From Gemmatimonadota bacterium (lineage in GTDB: Bacteria > Gemmatimonadota > Gemmatimonadetes > Longimicrobiales > Gaopeijiaceae), in assembly GCA_022823225.1 (NCBI GenBank), contig JAJDXM010000063.1, positions 52,247 to 116,246 of the forward strand: a stretch of DNA of 64,000 nucleotides, written 5' to 3'. Shown in pieces: positions 31,982-40,904 of this stretch. The notes under the pieces are model-generated. The model searched no databases. It was given only the letters and a program-made list of their open reading frames with translations, and was not told the origin of the DNA. A program made the translations under genes and the position numbers. How positions within the stretch are numbered: the first letter of the stretch is position 1; each line of letters begins with the position of its first letter.

Positions 31982-32472
31982 GCCGTAGGTTTGCCGCGCT
32001 GGCTCTGCTTGCCGCCGTGTTTCTGGCCGGTGTGGCCGCGACGCTGGGCACGCTCAGGATCGTCGAAAACCGCGCCGAGGACGAACCGTCGCCCGTCTTC
32101 CGCCCCGACACGCCCGACCGGCGACCCACCCGGTCACCCGATGCCCGCCCGCAGGGGCGGGAGGATTCCCGACGCTGGACGGAAGTGACACGGCTGCTGG
32201 TATCCGAGCGGTTGACCCGGGCGGTGGGGCTGAGCGAGGAGCAGGTCGAAGAGATCAATCAGGCACTGGAGCGGCACCAGGAGGCCTCCCAAGCGGTCTG
32301 GGCCGACCTCCTTCCGGTGCTCGAAAGCCAGCGCGACTCGCTGGAGGCCGAGATCGGCCGCATCCTCACGCCCGAGCAGCGCGAGCGATTCGACCGGATC
32401 GTCACAAGTGACCGGGACCGCTTCCTGCGCGGCAGGGACGGACGCCGTTCACGAGATTCCGGCCCGCGGTAG
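31978..32472 (+). CDS. Spy/CpxP-like periplasmic protein
   Basis: The 164-residue protein has an N-terminal membrane or signal segment (FAALALLAAVFLAGVAATLG), a Pro/Arg-rich linker, and an alpha-helical domain with VGLSEEQVEEINQALERHQEAS and IGRILTPEQRERFDRIV. The latter LTxEQ-type motifs are those of Spy/CpxP and heavy-metal sensor proteins, which act as periplasmic chaperones or sensors. It may serve as the sensor in a sigma/anti-sigma module, overlapping the candidate anti-sigma gene by ATGA. Confidence 0.72.
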   Translation: MSRRFAALALLAAVFLAGVAATLGTLRIVENRAEDEPSPVFRPDTPDRRPTRSPDARPQGREDSRRWTEVTRLLVSERLTRAVGLSEEQVEEINQALERHQEASQAVWADLLPVLESQRDSLEAEIGRILTPEQRERFDRIVTSDRDRFLRGRDGRRSRDSGPR

Positions 32473-32560
32473 ACAGCCACGACCGCAAGTCGGTCTCACG
32501 GGCGCCGCGAGCGGCTGCAATCTTGCCTTCGCCCGGTTTCGAGCCATCTTTGTCACCGTC

Positions 32561-33532
32561 ATGAAGCGTATCCTCGTCACCGGCGCGGCCGGGCAGATCG
32601 GGACGGAACTCACGTCGAGTCTCGTCGCCCGCTATCGGGCCGGCGAGATCCTCGCGACGGACATCCGCCATCCCGCCGACTGGGCGCGAGACTGCCCCGC
32701 CGAGCAGCTCGACTGTCTCGATCTCGACGCACTTCGCGCGACCGTCAAGCGCTTCGGCGCGACCGCCATCCATCACCTGGCGGCGATCCTTTCGGCGACG
32801 GCGGAGGCCGACCCCGTGCGCGCCTACCGGATCAACATGAACGGGCTCGTCAACGTGTTGCAGGTCGCGGCGGAGCGACGCTGCCGCGTCTTCGTGCCGA
32901 GTTCGATCGCGGCGTTCGGCCCGGGAACTCCCCGCGATCCGGCCCCCCAGTCCACCGTGCAGCGCCCGACCACCATGTACGGCGTGACCAAGGTCGCGGG
33001 TGAGCTGCTATGTGACTACTACCATGGCCGTTTCGGGGTGGACGCCCGCGGCCTGCGCTTCCCCGGGCTCATCTCCTACGCCGCGCCTCCGGGCGGCGGC
33101 ACGACCGACTACGCGGTCGAGATGTTCCACGCCTCCCTGTGCGAAGGGCGCTACACCTGCTTCCTGCGCGCGGACACGCGAATGGACATGATGTACATGC
33201 CGGACGCGATCCGCGCAGTGATCGAGCTGATGGAGGCTTCGCCGACAGCGCTCACGCACCGGAATGCCTTCAACATCACGGCGATGCAGTTCACGCCGGC
33301 GGAGCTCGCCGCCGAGATCCGCGCCCACGTGCCGGGATTCCGGATCGACTACGATCCCGACCCACTGCGCCAGTCGATCGCCGATTCCTGGCCCTCCAGG
33401 CTGGACGACTCCGAGGCCCGGGAGCAGTGGGGCTGGCGCCACGAGTACGGGCTTCCCGATATGGCGGCGGACATGTTCAGGGGCTTGCATGCCCAGCCGG
33501 CCCTCACAGCGGCGGCTTCCGCCGGAAGGTAG
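32561..33532 (+). CDS. SDR-type L-threonine 3-dehydrogenase
   Basis: It oxidises L-threonine to 2-amino-3-ketobutyrate with NAD+. The 323 residues show the extended-SDR signatures GAAGQIGTEL near the start, SSIAAFGPGTP, and MYGVTKVAGELL with the catalytic Tyr and Lys (YxxxK). The tail DSWPSRLDDSEAREQWGWR is typical of the epimerase-like threonine dehydrogenases of some bacteria and archaea, unlike zinc-dependent Tdh. The downstream gene is the partner enzyme KBL, which supports the call. ATG 32561 is the first start at the Rossmann motif; the frame upstream has no family match. Confidence 0.87.
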   Translation: MKRILVTGAAGQIGTELTSSLVARYRAGEILATDIRHPADWARDCPAEQLDCLDLDALRATVKRFGATAIHHLAAILSATAEADPVRAYRINMNGLVNVLQVAAERRCRVFVPSSIAAFGPGTPRDPAPQSTVQRPTTMYGVTKVAGELLCDYYHGRFGVDARGLRFPGLISYAAPPGGGTTDYAVEMFHASLCEGRYTCFLRADTRMDMMYMPDAIRAVIELMEASPTALTHRNAFNITAMQFTPAELAAEIRAHVPGFRIDYDPDPLRQSIADSWPSRLDDSEAREQWGWRHEYGLPDMAADMFRGLHAQPALTAAASAGR

Positions 33533-33541
33533 GACCCGACG

Positions 33542-34774
33542 ATGCCGATGGACCGCCTGACCGACGTGGTCAATGGGCTGGTGGCCGGACTCGAGGCGCA
33601 GGGAACCGCGAAGGGGGCGGAGGTCGTGGTGCGCGAGGTGATTCCGCCGAGCGACGGGCATGGGCCGCGCTTTCTGCTTGAGGGTCAGGGCGACAGGCCG
33701 TTCATCCGCATGAACGCCAACTCGTACCTCGGGTTGAGCCTGCACCCGGAGGTGATCGAGGCGGAAGAGGTCACCGCGCGTGCCGTGGGAGCCGGGCCCG
33801 GCGCGGTCCGCTTCATCGCGGGCACGCACTCGCAGCACGTCGCACTGGAACGGGCGCTGGCCGCTTTTCATGGCCGCGAAGAGGGGATGATCTTCTCGTC
33901 CGCCTACGCGGCGGTGGTGAGCGCGCTGGTTTCCCTGACCGACAGGTCCACCTTCGTGATCTCGGACGAACTGAACCACAACTGCATCATCAACGCGATC
34001 CGGATGTCGCGTCCCGCCGGCAAGGCGATCTACCCGCACCTGGACCTGGCCACGCTGGACCGCCAGCTCGAAGAGGCGAAGGGAAGGGCGCGGCGCGTCA
34101 TCGTCGTCACCGACGGGATCTTCTCGATGCGTGGCGATCACGCCCCCGTCGACGAGATCATGGAGATCGCGGAGCGCCACGACGCGGACTACGCCGAGAA
34201 CGTGGTCGTGGTCGTGGACGACTCACACGGGGTCGGGGCCTTCGGTGCCGCAGGCCGCGGGACCGAGGAATTCACGCGCAGCGCACCCTGCGACATACTG
34301 GTCGGCACGCTTGGCAAGGCCTTCGGCGTCAACGGCGGCTACGTCGTATCGAGCGCGCCCGTGGTGCGCTTTCTGCGCGAATCTTCGCCGCTGTACATCT
34401 ACTCGAACCCGATCACGGCCGGCGAGGCCGCGGCGGCGACGAAGTCGCTGGAGATCCTGACCGGCTCCGAGGGAGCACGCCGGCTCAGCCACCTCCGCAC
34501 CCTCACGAAGCGGTTCGAGTCGGGGCTCCTCGATCGCGGCTTCGAGATCATCCCGGGCGACCACCCGATCGTGCCGATCATGGTGCGCAGCACCGCGGAG
34601 ACCCGCCGTCTGGTCGCGGCGCTCTTCGACGCCGGCGTTCTCGCTACGGGACTCGCCTACCCGGTGGTGCCGCGCGGCGACGAATCCATCCGCTTCCAGA
34701 TCAACGCCGATCATACCGCGGTCAGCGTCGACTACGTGCTCTCGGCGCTCGCCGGGGCGCGCGAGGCAGGGTAG
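33542..34774 (+). CDS. kbl: 2-amino-3-ketobutyrate CoA ligase (glycine C-acetyltransferase)
   Basis: It cleaves 2-amino-3-ketobutyrate with CoA to glycine and acetyl-CoA. The 410-residue alpha-oxoamine synthase-type PLP enzyme has NSYLGLSLHPEVIEA, GAVRFIAGTHSQHVALE, the cofactor motif VVVVDDSHGVGAFG and the PLP lysine in VGTLGKAFGVNGGY. It is somewhat longer than E. coli Kbl (398). It follows the threonine dehydrogenase gene by 9 nt, completing a two-step threonine-to-glycine pathway. BioF would be the other family option, but no biotin genes are near. Confidence 0.88.
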   Translation: MPMDRLTDVVNGLVAGLEAQGTAKGAEVVVREVIPPSDGHGPRFLLEGQGDRPFIRMNANSYLGLSLHPEVIEAEEVTARAVGAGPGAVRFIAGTHSQHVALERALAAFHGREEGMIFSSAYAAVVSALVSLTDRSTFVISDELNHNCIINAIRMSRPAGKAIYPHLDLATLDRQLEEAKGRARRVIVVTDGIFSMRGDHAPVDEIMEIAERHDADYAENVVVVVDDSHGVGAFGAAGRGTEEFTRSAPCDILVGTLGKAFGVNGGYVVSSAPVVRFLRESSPLYIYSNPITAGEAAAATKSLEILTGSEGARRLSHLRTLTKRFESGLLDRGFEIIPGDHPIVPIMVRSTAETRRLVAALFDAGVLATGLAYPVVPRGDESIRFQINADHTAVSVDYVLSALAGAREAG

Positions 34775-34851
34775 GACCGGGCCGCGGCTGCCGAGGCGGG
34801 GCTGCCGTGCGAACTGGTGACCATCCTGCGCCCGGCTGCCTTCTCCCGGCG

Positions 34852-36000
34852 TCAGAACCCCAGATTTGCGCGCAACGAGAATGAAATCCTGAACTGGTCG
34901 TAGTAGTCGCCGCCGATATTCGTCTCCGCCCGGGTCCATCCGCCGCCCACGGTCGCCCGCACGCCCGACGTCAGGAACCTTGATACCTCGCTGTAGAGGA
35001 TCACCGCGTTGTCGGCCTCTTCGCCCGGCACCAGAAAGTCCTGCGGGTTGATGTAGCTCTTGTCCGACCAGATGCCGGACACGGAGACGATGTTCGCGCC
35101 GAACGTCTTGTGCGCGACGGCTTCGACCCTCAGCGAGTTGTACTCCACCCGCCTGGAATTGGACCGGTTGAGCGTCCCGCTGGCGTTGAGGTCCACCTCG
35201 AGCCCCCGCGACTCCGAAAAATCCAGTTCCCAGGCTCCGCCGAACCGGACCGCGTGGTCGCTGCGGTGGCCCTGGCGCGGATAGCGGCGGTGAAGGTAGG
35301 CTGCGAAGAGCCGCACGCCCGAAACGTCACCGGTCCCGGACGAGCTTCGGAAGAACCGCCTGGCACCGGCCTGTACCTCGGCCGATCTGTAGTCCAGCAG
35401 ATCGAGGTTTGGCAGCACGCTGGGTCCTGCGTAGTCCTTCTCGGCAAAAACCGTCTTTGTGTCGATTGCGTAGCCGCTGCCGAGGAACTTGAGGTACTCG
35501 GCCTCACCCGCATAGGACAGAAACCCCGGCGGCAGGTACATCGGCATCGGCGGCAGGTCTGCGATACCTCTTCCGTCCAGGGTGGCCGCAAGGGCGAGCT
35601 GCCCGCCGGCGAGCAGCTGCAGATAGTTCGCCCGCACCTCGTAGCTGTGTTCCCGCGGCGCATAGTTGCGCTGCAGGAAGCCCGCCGCGGTCAACTGCCG
35701 CAGCGTCCCCTGGGCGGTGAAGTCCAATGTGCGGTTCTCCCTGCTGAGCACGCTCAGCGTGCCAATGAAGCCCCATTCACTCGCGCCGGCGACCGCGTAC
35801 TCCGTCGAGTCCACGACCGGATTGTTGACGACGGAGAAGTTGCCGGTGTACCGCTCCAGGGCGGCGCCGGCGTTCACCCTGACGTTGTCGACGCGAAGCT
35901 GCGCGGCGAGTGTCCCGCCGATTCCAGAGGCCAGGAGGCCCACGGCCGGCAGCAGCGACTGGAGAAGACCGCTCAAGCCCCGACGCCCCACTCGGCTCAT
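34852..36000 (-). CDS. Outer-membrane beta-barrel protein of unknown function
   Basis: The 382-residue protein has a signal peptide (LLQSLLPAVGLLASGIGGTLAA) and then alternating strands rich in aromatic residues, for example HSYEVRANYLQLLAGGQLALAATLDG and SGVRATVGGGWTRAETNIGG. It ends in phenylalanine (FSLRANLGF), the usual signal for outer-membrane assembly. No family name is certain. It overlaps the coiled-coil gene by ATGA and is the last gene of the minus-strand two-component operon. Confidence 0.72.
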   Translation of the reverse strand: MSRVGRRGLSGLLQSLLPAVGLLASGIGGTLAAQLRVDNVRVNAGAALERYTGNFSVVNNPVVDSTEYAVAGASEWGFIGTLSVLSRENRTLDFTAQGTLRQLTAAGFLQRNYAPREHSYEVRANYLQLLAGGQLALAATLDGRGIADLPPMPMYLPPGFLSYAGEAEYLKFLGSGYAIDTKTVFAEKDYAGPSVLPNLDLLDYRSAEVQAGARRFFRSSSGTGDVSGVRLFAAYLHRRYPRQGHRSDHAVRFGGAWELDFSESRGLEVDLNASGTLNRSNSRRVEYNSLRVEAVAHKTFGANIVSVSGIWSDKSYINPQDFLVPGEEADNAVILYSEVSRFLTSGVRATVGGGWTRAETNIGGDYYDQFRISFSLRANLGF

Positions 36001-36932
36001 CCGGATCCTCCCCCCGCCGGTCTCAACTCCCGTTCCCAGCGTTCCGCCTCCGCCCTCGCTTGCTCAAGTTCGTCCCGAAGTTCCTCGAGTTCCTCGATCC
36101 GCTGAGCGGTCGTCCGCAGATCGGTTGTCGTGTCGCCGACGGCTTGCACGGTTCCTCCCCCGGCCTGACCCATCGGAATCCTTCCGGCCAAGCCTGCGCG
36201 GCTCCGGTCGAATTCCGCCTTCGCCTCTTCGAGGTTTCGGACCCGTTCGAGTTCGCTGATTCGCTCCTCCACCTTTTCAATCCGTCTCGCGCACACATCC
36301 GCGTAGTCCCGGTAGATGTTGGCCTTCCGGTGCCGTTCCGCGTCTCCGTCACCAGGAAGCGCCCGGACATTCGGCATGATTGGAACCTCGAGGGGCACGC
36401 GGGGGATCTCCGCATCCACGCTGTCACGCAGGACGGTGAGGCTGTCGAACTGCTCCTCGAGCTGTCTGTAGCGATCCTCGTTCTGCGGGTTCAGCGGCTG
36501 CAGCTGATCGTTCAACAGTTCCCGGTTGGCGTCGATCCTGGAGATCAGGACCTCGCCCGCCTCGACCCATGCCTCATCCAGCCTGCGGAGTTCCGTGTCG
36601 GCCCTGTCGAGCTCTGCGGCCTTCGCCTGAATCTCCGCGGTGAGCTGATTGGCCCGCTGATCGTCTCTCCGCCGAACGGCATCCGCGCGCTGGCTGATCA
36701 GGTCCTCGTGCGCGGCCCTCAGGGCGTCTCGTTCCGCAAGCGCCGCGAGGGCCGCCTCCCGCGCATTCGCATACATCTCCAGCAGTTCCTGAAACTCCTG
36801 CAACGGGTCCTGCTGTGCCGCGGCGCCTGGCGCCATCGCACCCACAATGAGCCAGAGGAATGCGGGTCTCGCGCTTCGTCGCACCTTGCCAGCTCGGCGC
36901 CTCCCTCTCCGTGCTCGCGGGGCCTTATCCAC
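35997..36932 (-). CDS. Exported coiled-coil protein
   Basis: The 311-residue protein has a basic N-terminus and a signal-like segment (PAFLWLIVGAMAPGAAAQQ). Long helices follow with heptad character, for example ANQLTAEIQAKAAELDRADTEL and RIEELEELRDELEQARAEAERW. It probably lies in the periplasm and may oligomerise. Start is GTG 36932, 6 nt after the regulator gene. It overlaps the barrel gene. No enzymatic motif. Its operon suggests a structural link between the two-component system and the envelope. Confidence 0.68.
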   Translation of the reverse strand: MDKAPRARRGRRRAGKVRRSARPAFLWLIVGAMAPGAAAQQDPLQEFQELLEMYANAREAALAALAERDALRAAHEDLISQRADAVRRRDDQRANQLTAEIQAKAAELDRADTELRRLDEAWVEAGEVLISRIDANRELLNDQLQPLNPQNEDRYRQLEEQFDSLTVLRDSVDAEIPRVPLEVPIMPNVRALPGDGDAERHRKANIYRDYADVCARRIEKVEERISELERVRNLEEAKAEFDRSRAGLAGRIPMGQAGGGTVQAVGDTTTDLRTTAQRIEELEELRDELEQARAEAERWERELRPAGGGSG

Positions 36933-36938
36933 GGGACA

Positions 36939-38351
36939 CTAGATCCCGTGCTTTTCGATCTTGTACTGAAGCGTCCCCTTCTTGACGTTCAGGAGGCGGG
37001 CGGCTTCCGCCTTTACGCCGCCAGCCTGTTCCAGCGCCTGCCGGATCAGGCGCGCCTCGACCTGGTCGACCGCGCGTGACAGGTCGACCCCGTCACCCAG
37101 GCCGCTCACGATCGAATCGCCTGCGCCGGCGTTGCCGAGGTTGGCAAGGAAGGGCAAGTCGTCCTCGCTCAGCGTCTCGCTTTCGGCGAGAACCAGGGCC
37201 CGCTCGACCACGTTCTCCAGTTCGCGCACGTTGCCCGGCCAATCGTAGTCGCACAGCCGCTCCATCGCGTCCGGATGGATGGCGGTGACCGGTGAGCGGG
37301 TGCGTGTTCGAAGCTTCTCGACGAAGTGGTCGGCCAGGATGCGGATGTCTTCCCGCCGCTCCCGGAGTGGCGGCACGACCAGCGGAACGACATGCAGCCG
37401 GAAGAAGAGGTCCTCCCGGAAGTTGCCTCCGGCGAGCAGTTCCTCGGCGGACGTGTTGGTGGCGGCAACGATGCGCACATCCACCGCGATCGTCTCCTCG
37501 CCCCCTACGCGCTCCAGTTCCCGCTCTTGCAACACCCTCAGCAGGGCCACCTGCGTTGCCGGGGAGATCGTCGAGATCTCGTCCAGGAAGAGCGTCCCGC
37601 CATTGGCCAGCTCGAAACGGCCGCGCCGCTGCTTTGCCGCTCCCGTGAATGCGCCGCGCTCGTGGCCGAAGAGTTCCGAGTCGAGAAGTCCTTCCGGCAG
37701 GGCGCCGCAGTTCACCCGGATGAACGGCCCCTCGTGCCGGTCGGAGCGCGCGTGGATCGCGCGGGCGACCAGCTCCTTCCCCGTCCCCGATTCGCCGTAG
37801 ACCATGACGGTCGACTCCGAGCGGGCGACCCGGGCCACGAACCGCTTCACCTTCATGATCCCCTCGGACTCGCCCACCATTTCGCCGTAGGGCACGGGCG
37901 ACTCTTCCTCGGTCTGGCTGCGCAGGTAGGTGTTCTTGACGCGCAGCGCCAGGTTTTCCTGCTGCAGCTCCAGGCGCGACAGGCGCTCGCGCAGGATGCG
38001 GTCCACCTTGATCGCGAACTCTTCCGACGAGAACGGCTTGGTAATGAAGTCGCAGGCGCCCAGCTTCATCGCCTTGACGGCCTTTTCCACGGTGCCGTGA
38101 CCGGTGATCACGAGCACTTCCGTATCCGGCGACGAACTCTTCACCTCCTCCAGCACCTCCATCCCGTCCACCCTGGCCATCTTCAGGTCGGTGATGACAA
38201 CGTCGGCGCCCTCGTCCTGAAGCAGACGAAGTCCATCCTCGCCCCCCTCGGCGGAGAGCGTGCTGTGGCCCCGGCGGCGCATCAGGAGCTCGAGCCCTTC
38301 CCGCATCGTATCGTTGTCGTCGATGATCAGGATCTTGCCGGACACGCTCAT
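36939..38351 (-). CDS. Sigma-54-dependent response regulator (NtrC family)
   Basis: This two-component activator of sigma-54 promoters has three domains in 470 residues. The receiver has DDNDTMREGL and phospho-acceptor Asp55 in VVITDLKM. The AAA+ domain has Walker A GESGTGKE, the sigma-54-contact loop GAFTGA in HERGAFTGAAKQ, and a Walker B GGTLFLDEIS. The C-terminal Fis-type helix-turn-helix reads GGVKAEAARLLNVKKGTLQY. ATG 38351 overlaps the histidine kinase stop (ATGA). Its cognate kinase is encoded directly upstream. The regulon cannot be read, though the envelope genes downstream are obvious candidates. Confidence 0.95.
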   Translation of the reverse strand: MSVSGKILIIDDNDTMREGLELLMRRRGHSTLSAEGGEDGLRLLQDEGADVVITDLKMARVDGMEVLEEVKSSSPDTEVLVITGHGTVEKAVKAMKLGACDFITKPFSSEEFAIKVDRILRERLSRLELQQENLALRVKNTYLRSQTEEESPVPYGEMVGESEGIMKVKRFVARVARSESTVMVYGESGTGKELVARAIHARSDRHEGPFIRVNCGALPEGLLDSELFGHERGAFTGAAKQRRGRFELANGGTLFLDEISTISPATQVALLRVLQERELERVGGEETIAVDVRIVAATNTSAEELLAGGNFREDLFFRLHVVPLVVPPLRERREDIRILADHFVEKLRTRTRSPVTAIHPDAMERLCDYDWPGNVRELENVVERALVLAESETLSEDDLPFLANLGNAGAGDSIVSGLGDGVDLSRAVDQVEARLIRQALEQAGGVKAEAARLLNVKKGTLQYKIEKHGI

Positions 38352-39841
38352 CTCGTACTGCTCTCTCGTTTTGACGCGACGGAACCTCCGCCGGCCGGAA
38401 GATCTTCGGGGCTGTTGAAGTATAGGTGGAACTCCGCCCCTCCCCCACCTTCCCCGTTGCCCTCGCTGGCGGGTTCCTCAAGGACCACCCGACCGCCGTT
38501 GGCCTCCGCCAGCTGCTTGACGATCGCCAGTCCGAGCCCCGCGCCCTGTGCCTTGTTCCCCACAAAGGGCTCGAAGATCCGGTCGTGCAGTTGCGGGTCG
38601 ATCCCGGGCCCATCGTCCTGTACCGAGATGCGCACTTCGCCGTGAACCATCCTCCCCTTCACCCAGACCCGCTCTCCGGCCTGGAAGGCGTTGCGCAGCA
38701 GGTTGAGCACGGCGCGCTTCACCTGCAGGGGGTCGGCGATCGCGTACAACGGGCCTGGCCCGAAGTCGACCTGCAGACTGTCCCCGTCCTTCCGGTACTC
38801 CGCCCCGACAAGGCTCGTCGCTTCCTCGACGGGCACGCGCACGTCGTGGAGTTCGGGTTCCGTGCGTCCCGGCCGCGCGAATCCGAGAAACTCGTCGATG
38901 ATCCCGTTCAGGCCCATCACTTCCTTGCGGACCCGGCTCAGGATGCGCCGCCGCTCCTCGGGCTCGTCGGTCTCCTGGGCTTCCGCCGCGAACAGCTCCA
39001 GACCCCCCAGGGGGTTGCGGATTTCGTGGGCCACCTGCGACAGCATCCGCCGCAACTGCTCGTCCCGCCGCTGAATCCCGGTCCTCATCCGCTCCATCGC
39101 CCTGGCCAGGCGCCCCAGTTCGTCCTGTCCGTCCAGCCTGACGGGCCGGTCCATCCAGCCCCGCTGAATCCGCAGCGCGGCCCGGCTGAGCGTTTCCAGG
39201 CGCGCGACGATCCCGCCGGCGAGCCGCCAGCCGATGAGCGCGGCAAGCGCGGCCGCGGTCAGCGACAGGACCACGATCCTCAGGAGGATGTTGTTCAGCG
39301 GGTCCAGGTAGTCGGCGGGAATCCACACGCCCAGAAACGTGCCCTTGTCCTCGCCCGCAACCCTGGCGGGGTCCCCGAGCCGCACGAATCCCCACTTGTG
39401 GTCTCCCTCGAGCCTTGTCGTGGTGCTTTCCCATTCGTGCGCGCGGCGGACCTCGTCGTCCAGCCACGGTACGACCCAGTACGCCGGCTGACCGATCGAG
39501 ACATTGGCTCTGGTGGTCAGCAACACCGTCGCCTCGCGGTCGCCGGGCGCCCAGCGAAACACATCCGCCGCCTCCACATAGCCATCGTCGACCAGGTCCA
39601 GGAGGATCTGCCGGTAGTAAACGTAGCTGTCGCCCGCCTCGTCTCCCGGCCGAACCCACCCAATCGCGTCCCACACTTCCTCAAACCGGGGGGCAACCAG
39701 TTCGGCGACATTCACGAGCCCGTCTTCCATCTGCTCTTCCAGGCTTCGGCTGGCCCCTCCCAGGGTCAGCCAGCCGCCGATCGCCGTGATGACCACGGCG
39801 AAGACAACGAACAGGACGGTAAACCGGTTCCGGAGCGTCAA
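38348..39841 (-). CDS. Membrane sensor histidine kinase
   Basis: The 497-residue kinase has a first membrane span near residues 8-27 (VLFVVFAVVITAIGG), a periplasmic sensor region of about 150 residues, a second span (IVVLSLTAAALAALIGW), and a HAMP linker. HisKA follows with the phosphorylated His in LSQVAHEIRNPLGG. The HATPase part has NLLRNAFQAG, DDGPGIDP and GAGLGLAIV. The start is TTG 39841, with GGAAAG upstream. It phosphorylates the NtrC-type regulator encoded behind it. The sensor region has no recognised ligand domain. Confidence 0.92.
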   Translation of the reverse strand: MTLRNRFTVLFVVFAVVITAIGGWLTLGGASRSLEEQMEDGLVNVAELVAPRFEEVWDAIGWVRPGDEAGDSYVYYRQILLDLVDDGYVEAADVFRWAPGDREATVLLTTRANVSIGQPAYWVVPWLDDEVRRAHEWESTTTRLEGDHKWGFVRLGDPARVAGEDKGTFLGVWIPADYLDPLNNILLRIVVLSLTAAALAALIGWRLAGGIVARLETLSRAALRIQRGWMDRPVRLDGQDELGRLARAMERMRTGIQRRDEQLRRMLSQVAHEIRNPLGGLELFAAEAQETDEPEERRRILSRVRKEVMGLNGIIDEFLGFARPGRTEPELHDVRVPVEEATSLVGAEYRKDGDSLQVDFGPGPLYAIADPLQVKRAVLNLLRNAFQAGERVWVKGRMVHGEVRISVQDDGPGIDPQLHDRIFEPFVGNKAQGAGLGLAIVKQLAEANGGRVVLEEPASEGNGEGGGGAEFHLYFNSPEDLPAGGGSVASKRESSTR

Positions 39842-39857
39842 GAGCCGGTCTTTCCGG

Positions 39858-40904
39858 TCAGGTTCCGCACGGCACCCGCTCCGGGGGAAGGATCGTGACG
39901 GTGATCGGTTCCCGCGATTTCGGAGCCAGCACGATGTGGATCGGGGTCGTGGTGCGTCTCGCCGGGGCGCAGAAGTCCCCGGGACCGCGCTCCGCTACCT
40001 CGTATCTGGTCCCGTCGCTGATCGACAGGACCCGGCGAACCTCCACCGAATCGCCGACTTCATGCCGCTCTCCAACGGCCGCGACGAGCACCATCTCCGT
40101 GCACCAGTCCACCTCCGGCGGCGAGCGTTCCCCCCCTTCCACGTGGGCGTCCCAGAAATCGGTCCAGCCGCCGGGCGGGTTTCCACATTCTCCTCCGTCA
40201 GGCGACCGAAAATCGGTCGGTCTCACAAGTCCCGAGCCCGTCCTTATGCTCCGCTCGACCGTCCGGAAGGGCAGGCTGCCGGCGTAGGTGGAGGTGAACT
40301 CGGGTCCCACCGTGCTGTTGCGAACAAAGATCGCCGCCTGGATCACGCGGCTCGCCACGACATCCGGGCCCGAGCCCTGGGTCGTCAGATTCGCGAGGCT
40401 GCCGGGCGCGCACCGCGTCCACTCCCTGACCTCACCGCTGGATGCGTCCTGAATCCTCACCGTCACCCTGCTCAATCCCCCCGTGCACTCCGGGTTGATG
40501 ATCTCGTCGAGCTCTGCGACTCCGAGCAACTTTGCCCCACTGTCATCGTTGAGCTTCTGGATGATCGACGCATACAGGGATGCGTACTCGAAGGGCAGCC
40601 CCGGATTGGACCACAGGGTCTGCTCCCCCGCAACGCTCTGGTAGCCGATCTCCTCGTAGACCTTCCAGGCGCCGTCCGACCGCCAGATGACCACCTGCTG
40701 CAGTTCCCCGGCCCCCAGATACAGCGGCAGAACGACGGTGACCCGAATCTCTCCGGACTGTCCGAACCGCAGGGGTCCATTTCCCGGACCCATCGGTTCA
40801 CAAGCACCACCAAAGACGCAGGCAAGTGCCGTGCAAACGGTTACCGCGACCCTCCAGGGCCGTCCTTCCCTTCCGCCGCCACCGGTTCCGAAATATCTTC
40901 GCAT
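39858..40904 (-). CDS. Lipoprotein with a PrcB-like C-terminal domain
   Basis: The 348-residue protein begins with a long basic n-region and a lipobox (VTVCTALACVFGGAC). The C-terminal third, with MVLVAAVGERHEVGDSVEVR and later TTPIHIVLAPKSREPITVTI, resembles the PrcB C-terminal domain, known from a protease-complex subunit. The middle has no match (LFVRN-type strands, a few cysteines). It is the first gene of the two-component operon, 16 nt before the kinase start. Its ATG directly abuts the divergent pyrE ATG in CATATG at 40902-40907. Confidence 0.65.
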   Translation of the reverse strand: MRRYFGTGGGGREGRPWRVAVTVCTALACVFGGACEPMGPGNGPLRFGQSGEIRVTVVLPLYLGAGELQQVVIWRSDGAWKVYEEIGYQSVAGEQTLWSNPGLPFEYASLYASIIQKLNDDSGAKLLGVAELDEIINPECTGGLSRVTVRIQDASSGEVREWTRCAPGSLANLTTQGSGPDVVASRVIQAAIFVRNSTVGPEFTSTYAGSLPFRTVERSIRTGSGLVRPTDFRSPDGGECGNPPGGWTDFWDAHVEGGERSPPEVDWCTEMVLVAAVGERHEVGDSVEVRRVLSISDGTRYEVAERGPGDFCAPARRTTTPIHIVLAPKSREPITVTILPPERVPCGT

